Of a stretch of 64,000 nt of DNA, positions 23,808 to 33,731 are shown piece after piece (the first letter of the stretch is position 1; every line of letters begins with the position of its first letter). This DNA comes from Thiodiazotropha sp050291245 (GTDB lineage: Bacteria; Pseudomonadota; Gammaproteobacteria; Chromatiales; Chromatiaceae). Made by a program: the position numbers and the translations under genes. The notes beneath the pieces are model-generated. The model saw nothing but the letters and a program-made list of their open reading frames with translations, was not told the DNA's origin and searched no databases. The DNA lies in assembly GCA_050291245.1 (NCBI GenBank), contig JBNKJP010000022.1, positions 186,001-250,000 of the forward strand. Reading direction: 5' to 3'.

Positions 23808-26143
23808 GGGATGCCCCACAGGCGACCGGCTTGATGCAGTTCTTGACGCAAGGCGGCCGCGCGAGCCAGCTCGTCGCTGGACCAGGACAGGGGCGCGGTG
23901 AGTGCATGGGCCGAGTCTTGGGCGAGTTGTTGTGCAAGGTCCCGTGTTTCGCGGGGTGATAGTTGGGTGAAGGCAAGGCGAAGCGTGGGCAGAACCTCGA
24001 GAAACTCGGTTTCGTCCCAGGCCAGGAAGCGGGTGGTGATCAGTTCCAGCAGCTGCGGTTCATGAACGAGGCGGCCTCGCGCCACCTGTAGAAAACCCCG
24101 CAGAAAGCCGCCGACCGATTCCGGGGTCAGGCCGGCCTGCCCGAATGCGCCGGTGAAGACCCGGGTGAGAGCGTCTGTGTCTAATTGATCGGCGCTCCAG
24201 AGGATGGCGCAGGCCACGCCTCTGAGCTGAGTCTGGGTGGTATGTTCCAACAGTTCCGCCAGGGCATCGTGGAACAGCGCCGCCGGACATCCGGGTAAAC
24301 CGCCCGTTACCATCCCCTGCATGCCGGCGAGGGCGTCGCACAGTGTGTCGGTTTGCTCATCGGTGTAATGGGCTGCCCAGGGCAGACGCACGCAGATACG
24401 CTCGAAACAGGCACTCAGGGTCTCTTCAAGGCTGGGCAGGTTCCGGCCGCCCAACGCACTGCGGGCGAAATAGGCGAGATCGAGTTGCCGCAGGCCCTGA
24501 CACAGGGCGGGCAGTTCGGTTTCGGTACGCAACCAGTCGCCCACGCTTGCGAGTACCGGTTCGAGCACATCATGCAGACCCATGGCGAGGGCATCGATCA
24601 GCAGGCTCACCTGGTTCGGGCCGCGTTCGGCGGGATCGGCGAGACGGCCCAGTATTCGATTCAATGCGGCATCGACAAGGCGGCTGCCGTAGTGGCTGCA
24701 TTCGGTGAGTCGCGCCTCACTCTCAGGACGCCAGCCAAGCTGCCAGATTTCGCGCACCCGGGAGAGGTCCTCGCCACTGGAGAAGCGTGGGCCGGCCAGC
24801 AGTTCGGCGTAGGGGACATCGAGAAAGCGAAGTTGATGCAGGCGCCTGGACTGCTCACGATGGCCCTCGCTGCGATAGAGATCGAGGGTTTTTTCCCGAC
24901 CGTCCGACGCCGACAGGGGCCAACGGTAGCGCCGGCCGAGACGGCGGAATTCCTCCACCAGGGGGGCGATAGGTAGATTCCCCGGCAACCGGCCGGTGGC
25001 GGAACCGGCAAAAAACCCTTCGACCTGATGTTGGAAGTATTGTTCGCTGCCATCCCGGGCCTGTTTGAGAAAGCAACTGTCGATGGCGTCGCGCAGTTCC
25101 ATACGGCCGGGGTGGTGACCGCGCAGTTCAGCCAGACGCTGGGCCATGAGGTTGGCCTCTACGGCGTCCGGCAGAGTGACCGGGTAGTCCCGTTCGCGCA
25201 GGTGACGGGTGAGCGCCACGCTGAGTTCCGCATGCACCTCCTGTGAGGGATTCCGGGAGGATCGACGTCGCGCGAGTTTGTTCCACAGGGTGGCGTAGTA
25301 GCCGCAGTCCGGCATGCCCGCGGCATAGCCGCCGGCGCGGTTGAGGCGTTCGAGGGAGTAGGGCACCAGATGGACACCGTCGTTGAGTTTGTTCTCATCC
25401 GAGGGGGTGGGGCGGGGTGTTTCGAGGAATTCCAGTATACCGGCGCAATGGTAGGCGCCGCACAGGACCAGACAGCGCTTGCCGGCACTCAAATGGGGGC
25501 GTATCTGGTCGGCCATCCAGGCTTCCCGGGCCAGGGTTTCGGAGCTTTGCTCCGCATCGCCCTGACGCAGCAACAGGCCGAATCGGCGCAGTTGGGCGAA
25601 GAAACTCTCCGGGTCCGGGTAGCGGACGCCGGTTTCGAAATGGCGGTCCCACCACTCGTCGAAATCCCGGCAACCACTCTGGACGAGCAACCAGGCCATG
25701 GGCTGTGCCCGGGCGATCAATCGGTCGTCGTTGAGCAGTTGTTCCTCGGCCCGTTGATGCTCCCGGGGGTGTTCCGAGAGTGCCAGGCGGAGTCGATAGG
25801 GCAGGTCGATGAACTGGGCGGGTATGCCGAGGCGAGCGGCGGTACGCAGAGCGACCCATTCCGGTGATAGGGCGGCCAGGGGGATAAAGGCGCGGAAATG
25901 GCGGTCCGCTGCCTGGGTGGCGGAGTCACCCTGGGCGTAGACATAAATAGCGAGCGGCGGATGCGCCTGCTTGTCCTGCAGAAAAGGTATCAGCGGGTCG
26001 GCTTCGCTGGGGCCTTCCACGAAAATGCGCTCCGGATGGAGTTTTTCGATCAGTTGGCGTAGCTGCCAGGCGCATTGAGGGCTGTGGTGGCGCACCGGCG
26101 CCCAGTGGAGTCCGGGCGGATCCTGAGGGGGCGCGGTTTCCAT
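23804..26143 (-). CDS. yehM: DUF5682-family protein, YehM-like
   Basis: 779 residues from the ATG at 26143, which overlaps the MoxR stop. The N-terminal part has the PVRHHSPQCAWQLRQLI and FVEGPSEA signature shared with the TraB/ChaN (Tiki/EreA-like) superfamily, followed by CGAYHCAGILEFLE and GMPDCGYYATLWN. The histidine and acidic residues suggest a metal-dependent hydrolase fold, but catalysis is not established. The rest is a long helical region. It is always found between the MoxR and vWA genes in this operon type. Confidence 0.83.
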   Translation of the reverse strand: METAPPQDPPGLHWAPVRHHSPQCAWQLRQLIEKLHPERIFVEGPSEADPLIPFLQDKQAHPPLAIYVYAQGDSATQAADRHFRAFIPLAALSPEWVALRTAARLGIPAQFIDLPYRLRLALSEHPREHQRAEEQLLNDDRLIARAQPMAWLLVQSGCRDFDEWWDRHFETGVRYPDPESFFAQLRRFGLLLRQGDAEQSSETLAREAWMADQIRPHLSAGKRCLVLCGAYHCAGILEFLETPRPTPSDENKLNDGVHLVPYSLERLNRAGGYAAGMPDCGYYATLWNKLARRRSSRNPSQEVHAELSVALTRHLRERDYPVTLPDAVEANLMAQRLAELRGHHPGRMELRDAIDSCFLKQARDGSEQYFQHQVEGFFAGSATGRLPGNLPIAPLVEEFRRLGRRYRWPLSASDGREKTLDLYRSEGHREQSRRLHQLRFLDVPYAELLAGPRFSSGEDLSRVREIWQLGWRPESEARLTECSHYGSRLVDAALNRILGRLADPAERGPNQVSLLIDALAMGLHDVLEPVLASVGDWLRTETELPALCQGLRQLDLAYFARSALGGRNLPSLEETLSACFERICVRLPWAAHYTDEQTDTLCDALAGMQGMVTGGLPGCPAALFHDALAELLEHTTQTQLRGVACAILWSADQLDTDALTRVFTGAFGQAGLTPESVGGFLRGFLQVARGRLVHEPQLLELITTRFLAWDETEFLEVLPTLRLAFTQLSPRETRDLAQQLAQDSAHALTAPLSWSSDELARAAALRQELHQAGRLWGIP

Positions 26144-27234
26144 CAGTCTTGTCCGGCTGCGAAGTCCTGCCACAAGGGCGCATCACTGCGTTTGCGTTTG
26201 ATCACGCGAAGATATTCACGAAAGCGCCGGATGTCGTCCTCGTCATCCTTGATCACCGTGCCCACCAGATAACGCGAGAGATGGCGCGGGCGCACCTGTT
26301 CCTCGCCGAAATAGTGGCATTGTATGGCCGCGCAGTAAGCGACGTTGATCGCCTCCGCGGTGGAGAGCACGGTCGAGGGTGTATCGATGGCCGTATCCTC
26401 GACACGGCCGTTGCGCAGCTCGCGGAACGCGGTGCTGAGCAGTTCGGCGACATCCGGATTCAAGGCCAGTTGGATCCGGTTCTGTTCCAGCTGACGGTTG
26501 ACCTCCCGGGCGAGCAGTTTGGCCTGGTCCTGTAACCGGTCGAGCGGACGCATGGTTTCGAAATTGAAGCGCCGCTTGAGCGCCGAGGACATCTCGTTGA
26601 CGCCGCGATCCTTGAGGTTGGCGGTGGCGATGATGTTGAATCCGGGGCGTGACAGCAGGTAGCGGTGATCGCCCTGTTCGATCTCAGGTATATGGAGGAT
26701 GCGATCCGACAGTACCGGTATCAGGTTATCCTGAACTTCGGTGGGACAGCGAGTGATCTCTTCGAAACGCATCAGCATGCCCCTGTCCATGGCGATGTGC
26801 AGGGGACCGGGCACCAGGGCCTCGCGGCCCGGTCCGGATTTGAGCAGCAGGGCATAGTTCCAACTGTAGCGGATGTGCTCTTCCACCAGTCCGGCACTGC
26901 CCTGTACGGTGCAGGTGCTGTTACCGCAGACGGCGGCGGCCAGGAGCTCCGACAGCCACGACTTGGCGGTGCCCGGTTCCCCCACCAGCATCAGACCGCG
27001 TTGTCCGATCAAGCTGACGATGGCTTTCTCCACCACGTCGTCGTTGCCGAAGATCTTACGCTCGATCGCCGGGCCATCCAGGTTTTCGGGCGCGCCACCG
27101 AGAATGAAGGTGCGTACTGCCCGGGGGCTCAGGCGCCAGCCTTCCGGACGGGGGTTGGAATCACAGGCGTCGAGCCGCGCGAGTTCGTCCGCGTAGTGGC
27201 GTTCGGCGGGCAGGCGTTGAGCAGATTGGGTCAT
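26143..27234 (-). CDS. yehL: MoxR-family AAA+ ATPase, YehL-like
   Basis: 363 residues. Walker A is GEPGTAKSW. The Walker B region reads GMLMRFEEITRCP, so the usual D-E pair is replaced by F-E-E, as seen in this subfamily. Sensor 1 (NIIATANLKDRGVNE) and an arginine-finger region (ALKRRF) follow. It is the motor of the yeh-type system and should form a hexamer that acts on the vWA partner. It lies 10 bp after the DUF4132 gene. Confidence 0.92.
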   Translation of the reverse strand: MTQSAQRLPAERHYADELARLDACDSNPRPEGWRLSPRAVRTFILGGAPENLDGPAIERKIFGNDDVVEKAIVSLIGQRGLMLVGEPGTAKSWLSELLAAAVCGNSTCTVQGSAGLVEEHIRYSWNYALLLKSGPGREALVPGPLHIAMDRGMLMRFEEITRCPTEVQDNLIPVLSDRILHIPEIEQGDHRYLLSRPGFNIIATANLKDRGVNEMSSALKRRFNFETMRPLDRLQDQAKLLAREVNRQLEQNRIQLALNPDVAELLSTAFRELRNGRVEDTAIDTPSTVLSTAEAINVAYCAAIQCHYFGEEQVRPRHLSRYLVGTVIKDDEDDIRRFREYLRVIKRKRSDAPLWQDFAAGQD

Positions 27235-27244
27235 CCGGTTTCCG

Positions 27245-30200
27245 TCAGTTCGTCGCGGCGGATTTTAGCGCCTCGGCCTGGGCGATCAGCGTCGCTCTCA
27301 AGGCGATGGGCAATGTCTTCAACGCCACCGGTTTCCAGGGGTTGTACGATTCGTTGGGATCATAGCGATGGGGTATCAATGCTTCCACGCTGACCTCCTC
27401 ATCGGGTTCGAAGAATACACTCACGCCGCTGTGTACACACTCTACCAACCATTCGCCTCGGCTGACCACCCAGGTGTGGCCATTGATCATGGCGCCATCT
27501 TCACCGGGGCCTTTTTGGTAACCCCACTTCTCCATCAGGCTGCCAAAGGTGCCCCGGTTGAGCAGCGCATCGCGCTGGCGGGTCACCTGTTGCGCATCCA
27601 GTTCCGCCGGGTCCGGTTCGAAGACCGGGACGTCCCATTGGCCGAAGGGCGAGGTCACGGCGTAGTCTTTGAAATGGGCCTGCCAGGCGGCACGCTCCTC
27701 GGTGTCGAGTTCGGCAGGGTGAACGATGTGGATGAGAACGGCCCCCTCGAGGGACACATTCTCGTCCTCCAGGTCAAGCATCTCGCCGGTATCGCTCGGG
27801 CGGAAGCGAACCAGAGATTGTCCCTGTGCGTCTTCGGCGCCCCAGACCACCCCTTGGGCGATGATGGCCATCAGCGGGTGTTCGATGAACAGTTGATGCC
27901 ACAGTGGCAATTCCCAGCGTTTGCCGGCCACGAAGGCGCGCGCCAGACGCCGGCTCTGCTGTTTGAGCACCGGTTTGAGATTTTGCCGCAGACCTTTGAA
28001 ACGGTTTTCGGCCAGGCTGCGTTTGTCCGGATCCTCCTCGGCCTTGGCCTTGGGGAACGACTTAGTGGTCTTGCCGTTGGGGCCGATCACCGTAAGGCTG
28101 AGATCCGGTTTGATCTTGACGGTGTAGTGGTAGGGGCCGACATCCAACACCAGTCCTTCACGATCCAGGCCGAAGTCCGGCACCAGCTGTTCGATGAACT
28201 CGGTGAGTGACAACCCCTCTCGTTCGGCCACTTCGGTCAACGCCAGCCGGGCATTGTTCATGATGGATTCGGAGAACTGACGTGACTCCCACAGGGCATG
28301 CGCCTGAGCGACGCCGTAGCGGCCGGGGAGTTGGCACAGCAGGCGGATGGCCGCGCTCGATTTGGGCTTGCGGGTCTTCTTCCAGGCCTTGCAGGCTTTT
28401 ACCAGGGCGTTGGCGGTACGTTCATCGCCGTAGGCGGATAGGGGACGCAGCAGGGCCTTGAGTTTGTCGCTGCCGTTTTCGGCAATCCACTGATTCACGC
28501 CCAGGAAGGTGAAGTCGGCCCGACGACCCGCCGGGATCAAAGCCAGAGCCTGGCGTGCCCGGCGCGGCAGCTGATCACCTTCGCCCTGGGAGAGCAGGTA
28601 GAGCAGAAACAGACCGCCTTCCTCGCCCAGGTCTTTCAAGCACTCGGCCAGGTCTGCATTCCACAATTTGCTGATGGCGGCCGGGATCTTCTGCTTTTCT
28701 GCGTGTTTTTGGTATTTCTCGAAGGTAAGATCAGCCCACTCATCCCATTCGGCCAATGATTCTCCCCGTGCTTCCAGGTTATCCAGCATCAGGCCGCGGC
28801 TGTGTGCGTCGTGGGCCTTGTCGTTGATCAGTTGATGGAGCAGGGGTGTGATCTCGGGAGCGCGAATGTGGGCGATACCGTTCAGTAACAGCTTGCGCGC
28901 CTTTTTATTGCTTATTCCCAACAGTCCGCTGTCACGCAAGGCGTCTTGTTGGCTGCGGGCGATCAACTGGACTGCCGGTTGGTACAGGTTCTTGTTGGTT
29001 TTTGCGAACAGTTCCGCCAGTGTGGATCCACAGGCGATCAGTGCCGGGTCGTCGAAGCAGGATAACAGCTTGATCTGCGCCTTCTCCTCCAACCCGGCGA
29101 AACTGTCCGGGTAGCAGGCCAGGGCTTTACGGATCGGCGTAGGGTCGAGTGCATCGATGGGGCCGGAGAGCCAGGTGGATTGCATCAGGTAGCGGGCGGC
29201 CATCGAGGGGATCAAGGCCCACAGCGGCGTTTCCCGTACCCCGAGGGCCTTGATGATGTTGTTCAGTCCGTCTTCGTAGGCATCCTCGATGTAGGCGTGA
29301 AAGGGTTGCGGGTCGTCCTGATAGAGCCGCTCGGCCAGAGCCAGTGGGTCGCTGCCTTCTGGATTATCCTCATTTCGGCAGGCGTCGAATAGCTCGTCAA
29401 CGATCGCTGTTCTGGATTCAAGATTTGAGGTAGAACGCCATAATAGTGCCCAGCGATCCAATTCATGAGGAGGCAGATCGTAGTGGCTGAGCGTGGCATC
29501 GATGAAAAGATCAGGGTGGCGCTCGCTTAGTTCGAGCAGCAAGGACCATAACCGGGGTTCGGGTTTTGAGTCTGGGGCCTCCTGACTGGGCAGTGCCAGT
29601 TCATGCAACCGACTGGCAGCTCCGATCTGCAGCATCCTGTTTTGGCAAGTCAGGAATCGCTGCAGTGCGTCGGTATTGTCGATGGTTCTCAATATTTGTA
29701 TGGGAGCCTCGCAATTGTGATCGGAAAAACGCTCCAACATCACCAGGGTATCCGCTTGCGGTTGACGCGGGGCAAGCCATTTGAGGCAGGAGTTGATCTG
29801 TGATTCGTTCTCGAGTTTTGGGAAGATCGATTGGTACCAGACTACCGCCTGCGGTGAGGAAATGGCGGGAAAGGCCAGTGCCCCGGTTCGTTCAAAGCGT
29901 TGGCGTTCGTGGTAGAGCAGCACCTCGGGCGCGGACTCGAGCAGATCATGGGGCAACCAAAACATTCGCAGTACCTCGGTATCCATCCCGTCGATCAGCG
30001 CTCGATAGCGCTCCGGTTGCTGAGCCAGATAGTTGGCGAGGCCCAGGTTGTTCAACAGCTCTGTCACAAGACGGGCATTGGTTTGGGCGCACAGGTGATT
30101 GATCAGCTCCGTAGAGGCCAAGCTGGCTTTCAGTAGGGGGGCGAGTTGATTCCGTAGCAGTGCTTTATGTTCGGTACTGCCTACGGGATAGCAGTCATGA

Positions 30201-30922
30201 ATCGAGAGTAATTCAGCGATCGGTATAAGACAGGAGATCCAGACCGGGCTTTCGGGCGTGTGTACCCGGAGCAGCAGCCGAGCGATCACCAGGAATATCA
30301 GGTGTGCGTTCAAACGCGAAACATAGTCGTCCTGGTAGTGCCATTTTTCGATGGGGATGCTAGAGAGTGTTTGGTTGAAAAGTTGTGGATCGGAATCGGC
30401 GTTGCGCATCCAGGCGTGTACATCTCGCCAGCCGTTGTCACCCTTGCCCAGGGCCTCGGTCAGGGGCAGCAGACTCTCGACGTAGGCGGCACACCGGGCT
30501 CCGTTCTTGAGTTTTTTTTCACTGTTGTCCTTGGTAAAAGCGATCCAGGTTGCCAGTTCTCGTGGCATCAGAAGCGGGCTTAGAAGATAGAGACACTTTT
30601 GCGCAACATTGGACCATTGGGAGACATCGAGTTCACCTACCAGTGCCGTCCGAATGTTTTCGATCTTGCTACGTTCGCTCCAACCCCAAGCAAAGGTAGG
30701 TTGCTCGCAGCACACCTTTCGCCCCAACTCGTCCAGCCATTCATCGCTGAGTGGCGTATCGTTTAGCCAGTAGGCTTCGATCGCCTCGAAAGGCAGGTTG
30801 TTTCCCACCGCGCGGATTTCGTAGCAGGTCCGCAATACGCTCAGAAAGGAACGCGCGTTCTGGACCTTTTCCAGGAGAATCTGCTCTACAATGGGTTCCA
30901 CGGGAGGGGGCGTATCGTTCAT
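27245..30922 (-). CDS. yehI: DUF4132 protein, YehI-like
   Basis: 1225 residues, close to E. coli YehI in size. Most of the protein is helical, HEAT-like repeat (about 1-900). The conserved DUF4132 region is near the C-terminus, recognisable by LKPVLKQQSRRLARAF, KRWELPLWHQLFIEHPLM and a strand-rich tail with WVVSRGEWLVECVHSGVSVFF. It is the first gene of the operon, 88 bp after apbE on the same strand. It probably serves as a scaffold or substrate receptor for the MoxR-vWA machine; direct function is unknown. Confidence 0.88.
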   Translation of the reverse strand: MNDTPPPVEPIVEQILLEKVQNARSFLSVLRTCYEIRAVGNNLPFEAIEAYWLNDTPLSDEWLDELGRKVCCEQPTFAWGWSERSKIENIRTALVGELDVSQWSNVAQKCLYLLSPLLMPRELATWIAFTKDNSEKKLKNGARCAAYVESLLPLTEALGKGDNGWRDVHAWMRNADSDPQLFNQTLSSIPIEKWHYQDDYVSRLNAHLIFLVIARLLLRVHTPESPVWISCLIPIAELLSIHDCYPVGSTEHKALLRNQLAPLLKASLASTELINHLCAQTNARLVTELLNNLGLANYLAQQPERYRALIDGMDTEVLRMFWLPHDLLESAPEVLLYHERQRFERTGALAFPAISSPQAVVWYQSIFPKLENESQINSCLKWLAPRQPQADTLVMLERFSDHNCEAPIQILRTIDNTDALQRFLTCQNRMLQIGAASRLHELALPSQEAPDSKPEPRLWSLLLELSERHPDLFIDATLSHYDLPPHELDRWALLWRSTSNLESRTAIVDELFDACRNEDNPEGSDPLALAERLYQDDPQPFHAYIEDAYEDGLNNIIKALGVRETPLWALIPSMAARYLMQSTWLSGPIDALDPTPIRKALACYPDSFAGLEEKAQIKLLSCFDDPALIACGSTLAELFAKTNKNLYQPAVQLIARSQQDALRDSGLLGISNKKARKLLLNGIAHIRAPEITPLLHQLINDKAHDAHSRGLMLDNLEARGESLAEWDEWADLTFEKYQKHAEKQKIPAAISKLWNADLAECLKDLGEEGGLFLLYLLSQGEGDQLPRRARQALALIPAGRRADFTFLGVNQWIAENGSDKLKALLRPLSAYGDERTANALVKACKAWKKTRKPKSSAAIRLLCQLPGRYGVAQAHALWESRQFSESIMNNARLALTEVAEREGLSLTEFIEQLVPDFGLDREGLVLDVGPYHYTVKIKPDLSLTVIGPNGKTTKSFPKAKAEEDPDKRSLAENRFKGLRQNLKPVLKQQSRRLARAFVAGKRWELPLWHQLFIEHPLMAIIAQGVVWGAEDAQGQSLVRFRPSDTGEMLDLEDENVSLEGAVLIHIVHPAELDTEERAAWQAHFKDYAVTSPFGQWDVPVFEPDPAELDAQQVTRQRDALLNRGTFGSLMEKWGYQKGPGEDGAMINGHTWVVSRGEWLVECVHSGVSVFFEPDEEVSVEALIPHRYDPNESYNPWKPVALKTLPIALRATLIAQAEALKSAATN

Positions 30923-31010
30923 GGCGGGAAACTACTCCTGGATTTGAAGTGACTAGGCCGATTTTCATTGCATCGGCGGAAAGGCTGAAAAATCAAGACC
31001 GCAAATCGAT

Positions 31011-32039
31011 TTATTGCGCAGATCGCTGACCTTTCAATCCCTGGGACAGGAACAACTTGCCGCGATGGTCGATCATCACCGCTTCCACGTCATCGAGCCG
31101 GTTGATCAGGTCCATGCCGGCCTCCACGCCCAGGACGAACAGACTGGTGGAGAGGGCGTCGGTGCGCGTGGCGTTGGGGCCGATGATCGTCACGCTCTGC
31201 ATCTCGGTGGCGGAGCGACCGGTCTTGGGGCTGATGATGTGGTGATAACGCACCCCGTCGGATTCGAAGTAGCGCTCGTAATCACCTGAGGTCGAGACGG
31301 CGGTATTCGACAGGTTGAGGGTGGTGGCGATGGCGTTTTTGCGTCGCGGGGCCTGAATGCCGATCTGCCAGGGACGTCCCTGATGATCTCCCAGCAGGCG
31401 ACTGTCGCCTCCGGCGGTCACCAGGGCGTGCTCTATTCCCCGTTTCTGCAGCAGGGCGATGGCCTGATCCACCGCATAACCTTTGGCGATTCCTCCCAGG
31501 TCGATCTTTACTCCGGGGCGTTGGAAAAATACGCTGCCCTGTTCCCGGTCCAGGATGACGTGATGATAGTCGATCAGGGGCAGGGATGCCTGGGTGGTCT
31601 CCGGACTGGGTTTCTCACCGGTACGGTAGTTATAGAGATGACCCACCGAGGCGAAGGTGATGTCGAAGGCACCTTGGGTTAATTCCGAATACTCTCGCGA
31701 GCGTTGAAGCAGTTGAAAGAACTCCTCGGAGATCGGGAGGGGGCCTTCGGCGGCCATCCGGTTGACCAGGGAGAGTTCACTGTGCTCTTTGTAGGGACTG
31801 AGTTTGTCATCCAGTCTGCGGAATTCGTCGAACACCTCCTGGATGGCCTGCCGGCCCTCATCTTCCCGCTCATGCCATAACTCCACCGAGACCCGGGTAC
31901 CCATGATCGCGGCGCTGTCGTGCAGCCATTCGGCCATCAGGCCAGGGGTATACAGGGATAACAGGCACTGGATGACTATCAGTCCGTGGAGAATTCGGGG
32001 TGGGTGCGAAGGCATTGGATTCAGGCGTCGTAGAGGCAT
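31011..32039 (-). CDS. apbE: FAD:protein FMN transferase ApbE
   Basis: 342 residues. A hydrophobic N-terminus (about 12-35) indicates export. Catalytic-fold motifs are IDLGGIAKGYAVDQA, VTAGGDSRLLG, HIISPKTG and the Mg-binding GPNATRTDALST. ApbE attaches FMN to Thr/Ser of periplasmic redox proteins using FAD. It follows the AgmX/TonB-like gene by about 200 bp and precedes the yeh operon. A fragment of the same gene lies at 20541. A second, shorter ApbE is at 62956. Confidence 0.93.
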   Translation of the reverse strand: MPLRRLNPMPSHPPRILHGLIVIQCLLSLYTPGLMAEWLHDSAAIMGTRVSVELWHEREDEGRQAIQEVFDEFRRLDDKLSPYKEHSELSLVNRMAAEGPLPISEEFFQLLQRSREYSELTQGAFDITFASVGHLYNYRTGEKPSPETTQASLPLIDYHHVILDREQGSVFFQRPGVKIDLGGIAKGYAVDQAIALLQKRGIEHALVTAGGDSRLLGDHQGRPWQIGIQAPRRKNAIATTLNLSNTAVSTSGDYERYFESDGVRYHHIISPKTGRSATEMQSVTIIGPNATRTDALSTSLFVLGVEAGMDLINRLDDVEAVMIDHRGKLFLSQGLKGQRSAQ

Positions 32040-32103
32040 CGATACGGGTTGTCAGGAAAAGATGGGTCAGAAGGGAATGTCACTTACTTAAGCCCAAAAA
32101 CCA

Positions 32104-32134
32104 GCGTCATCCCGGCGTATGCCGGGATCCAGCG
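32104..32134. repeat. Short palindromic repeat downstream of the TonB-like gene
   Basis: CCCGGC-GTAT-GCCGGG (32111-32126), embedded in CGTCATCCC...GGGATCCAG, is the familiar dispersed CGTCATTCCCG-type repeat of many proteobacteria. It sits in the gap between the AgmX-like gene and apbE and could also act as an mRNA 3' stabiliser. Confidence 0.5.
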
Positions 32135-32235
32135 CGGTGATTTGCGTATATTCGCGGCTAATCTTTTCAGAGCCAATCTGGCTAATTCGCAATCGATTCC
32201 AGTAAATCCATGGTGGGGTAAGTCACACACGGTCC

Positions 32236-33222
32236 CTAGGACGGCAGGAAGTCGATGGGGTAGGAGACCACCGTTTTATCCACATCGCGTCTGGGGAACT
32301 TGAACAGCTTGATACGCGAAATCAGCTTCTTCTCCAGCTGGGGATTGTTCAGCTCCGAGGAGACGATCTTGCACTTGAGCACCTTGCCTTCGGGGGAGAT
32401 GGTCAACTCCAGCACCACCTTGCCCCGCAGGGTCGGATCCTTGCGCAGGGCGCGATTGTACAGTGCGTAAACCGCTCCCTTGTTCTGATCGAAGACCAGT
32501 TGGATCTCCTCCCGGGTACGATTGCCCTTGGACTGCCCCCGGGCGCTGCGATTGCTCTCGGAGGCGGCCCGACTGCCCTGGGTGATGTCCTTGCTGGCCA
32601 CCTGAGTGGTGGTTCGAGTGCCGAGTCCCTGGCTGCCCGTGGCGCGGCTCAAGCCGGAGGTGTTGATACCACCGCTGCCCTGTGAAGCGGAAGAGGTAAT
32701 GATCGAACGCTGGTTGACCACGCCCTGGGTACCCTTGTCGGTGATCTTCTGTACCCCCCGCACATTTTTCAGAACCGGCTCTTCCCGCAGATCGGCGAGT
32801 TGATCCGAGAAGGCCAGCAGTCCGGCGCTGGCGGCCTTTTTTCGTGCCTCTTCGCTGCTGGGCTTTTTCTTCGCCACCTGTTTGGGGGGCTCCTGCTTCA
32901 CCGGTTCGGGTTTCTTTTTGACAACCTCGGGTTTCTTCTTCTCCGGCTTGGGTTTCGGCGGCTCCTTCTTGACCAGCTTCTTCGGCTTGGGTTTGGGCTT
33001 GGGCGGAGGCGTCTGTTTCTGTTCCAGGATCAGCCGGGCCAGGCGCGGGGGAATGGATTGTTTCTTGAAACGCTCCTTCTCAGGGAGTTGAATCAGAGTG
33101 ATCACAAATGCCAGAACCAGGGCGGTGATCATGGTGACCACAAAGATCACATGAAAGCGCCGCTCTTCGGAGCTGGCCGTGTTCCAGGGCAGGTTCGCGG
33201 AATGTCGGTAGGCAACGCTCAC
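32236..33222 (-). CDS. AgmX/PglI C-terminal-domain protein, TonB-like
   Basis: 328 residues. One membrane helix (about 24-45) is followed by a long Pro/Lys/Glu-rich stretch (about 68-125), a low-complexity Ser/Gly/Thr linker, and a C-terminal domain (about 238-328) with the AgmX/PglI pattern: ALYNRALRKDPTLRGKVVLEL, TISPEGKV, SSELNNPQLE and IKLFKFP. This is a TonB-type energy transducer reaching across the periplasm. Start and end overlap its ExbD neighbours by 4 bp, so it is the effector end of the motor operon. Confidence 0.9.
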   Translation of the reverse strand: MSVAYRHSANLPWNTASSEERRFHVIFVVTMITALVLAFVITLIQLPEKERFKKQSIPPRLARLILEQKQTPPPKPKPKPKKLVKKEPPKPKPEKKKPEVVKKKPEPVKQEPPKQVAKKKPSSEEARKKAASAGLLAFSDQLADLREEPVLKNVRGVQKITDKGTQGVVNQRSIITSSASQGSGGINTSGLSRATGSQGLGTRTTTQVASKDITQGSRAASESNRSARGQSKGNRTREEIQLVFDQNKGAVYALYNRALRKDPTLRGKVVLELTISPEGKVLKCKIVSSELNNPQLEKKLISRIKLFKFPRRDVDKTVVSYPIDFLPS

Positions 33223-33731
33223 AGGGTCTGCCCTCCCGAGGCCGGAATGTTCTTGCGCATCACAGCCAGAGAGACATGAGGATATTCAGAGTCCGCGCAG
33301 GTGGCCATGACCCGTTTCAGCAGATTGTAGGGCAGCGCCTTGTCACCCATGATGGTGATGTGGCCCTTGAAGGGTTCGATGCGGGTGCTTTTGGCCCGTT
33401 CGGCATGCTGTTGCAATTCCTCTTTGAGGGCGCTCAGCACGATTCCCTCGGGCAGGGGTTGGGTGAGGTCGATGACCTGGTGTCCCTGTACCAGGATCTG
33501 CCGGTCGTTGACCATCACGGTGAGGGTCTCCTCGGGCTTGAGCTCGGCCACGGATTCCGGAAGCGAGAGCGCCTTGGCGTTGGGCAACACCTGCACTTCG
33601 CCGGAATTGACCAATAGAAAAAACACCAGAATGGTGAAGATATCCATCAGCGAAACCAGATTGAGCGCAGCATTGCTCTTGTTTCTGCGGTGATGGCGCT
33701 CCATCCGCTTGGCACGTCGCGACATTTTCAT
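33219..33731 (-). CDS. ExbD/TolR-family stator protein, second copy
   Basis: 170 residues: a basic N-terminus, one membrane helix (about 26-45) beginning LVSLMDIFTILVFFLLV with the conserved Asp that carries protons, and a periplasmic domain (about 60-165). It overlaps the adjacent ExbD and TonB-like genes by 4 bp (ATGA). Two different ExbD proteins beside one ExbB recall the AglR-AglQ-AglS motor of myxobacteria. Confidence 0.9.
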   Translation of the reverse strand: MKMSRRAKRMERHHRRNKSNAALNLVSLMDIFTILVFFLLVNSGEVQVLPNAKALSLPESVAELKPEETLTVMVNDRQILVQGHQVIDLTQPLPEGIVLSALKEELQQHAERAKSTRIEPFKGHITIMGDKALPYNLLKRVMATCADSEYPHVSLAVMRKNIPASGGQTL

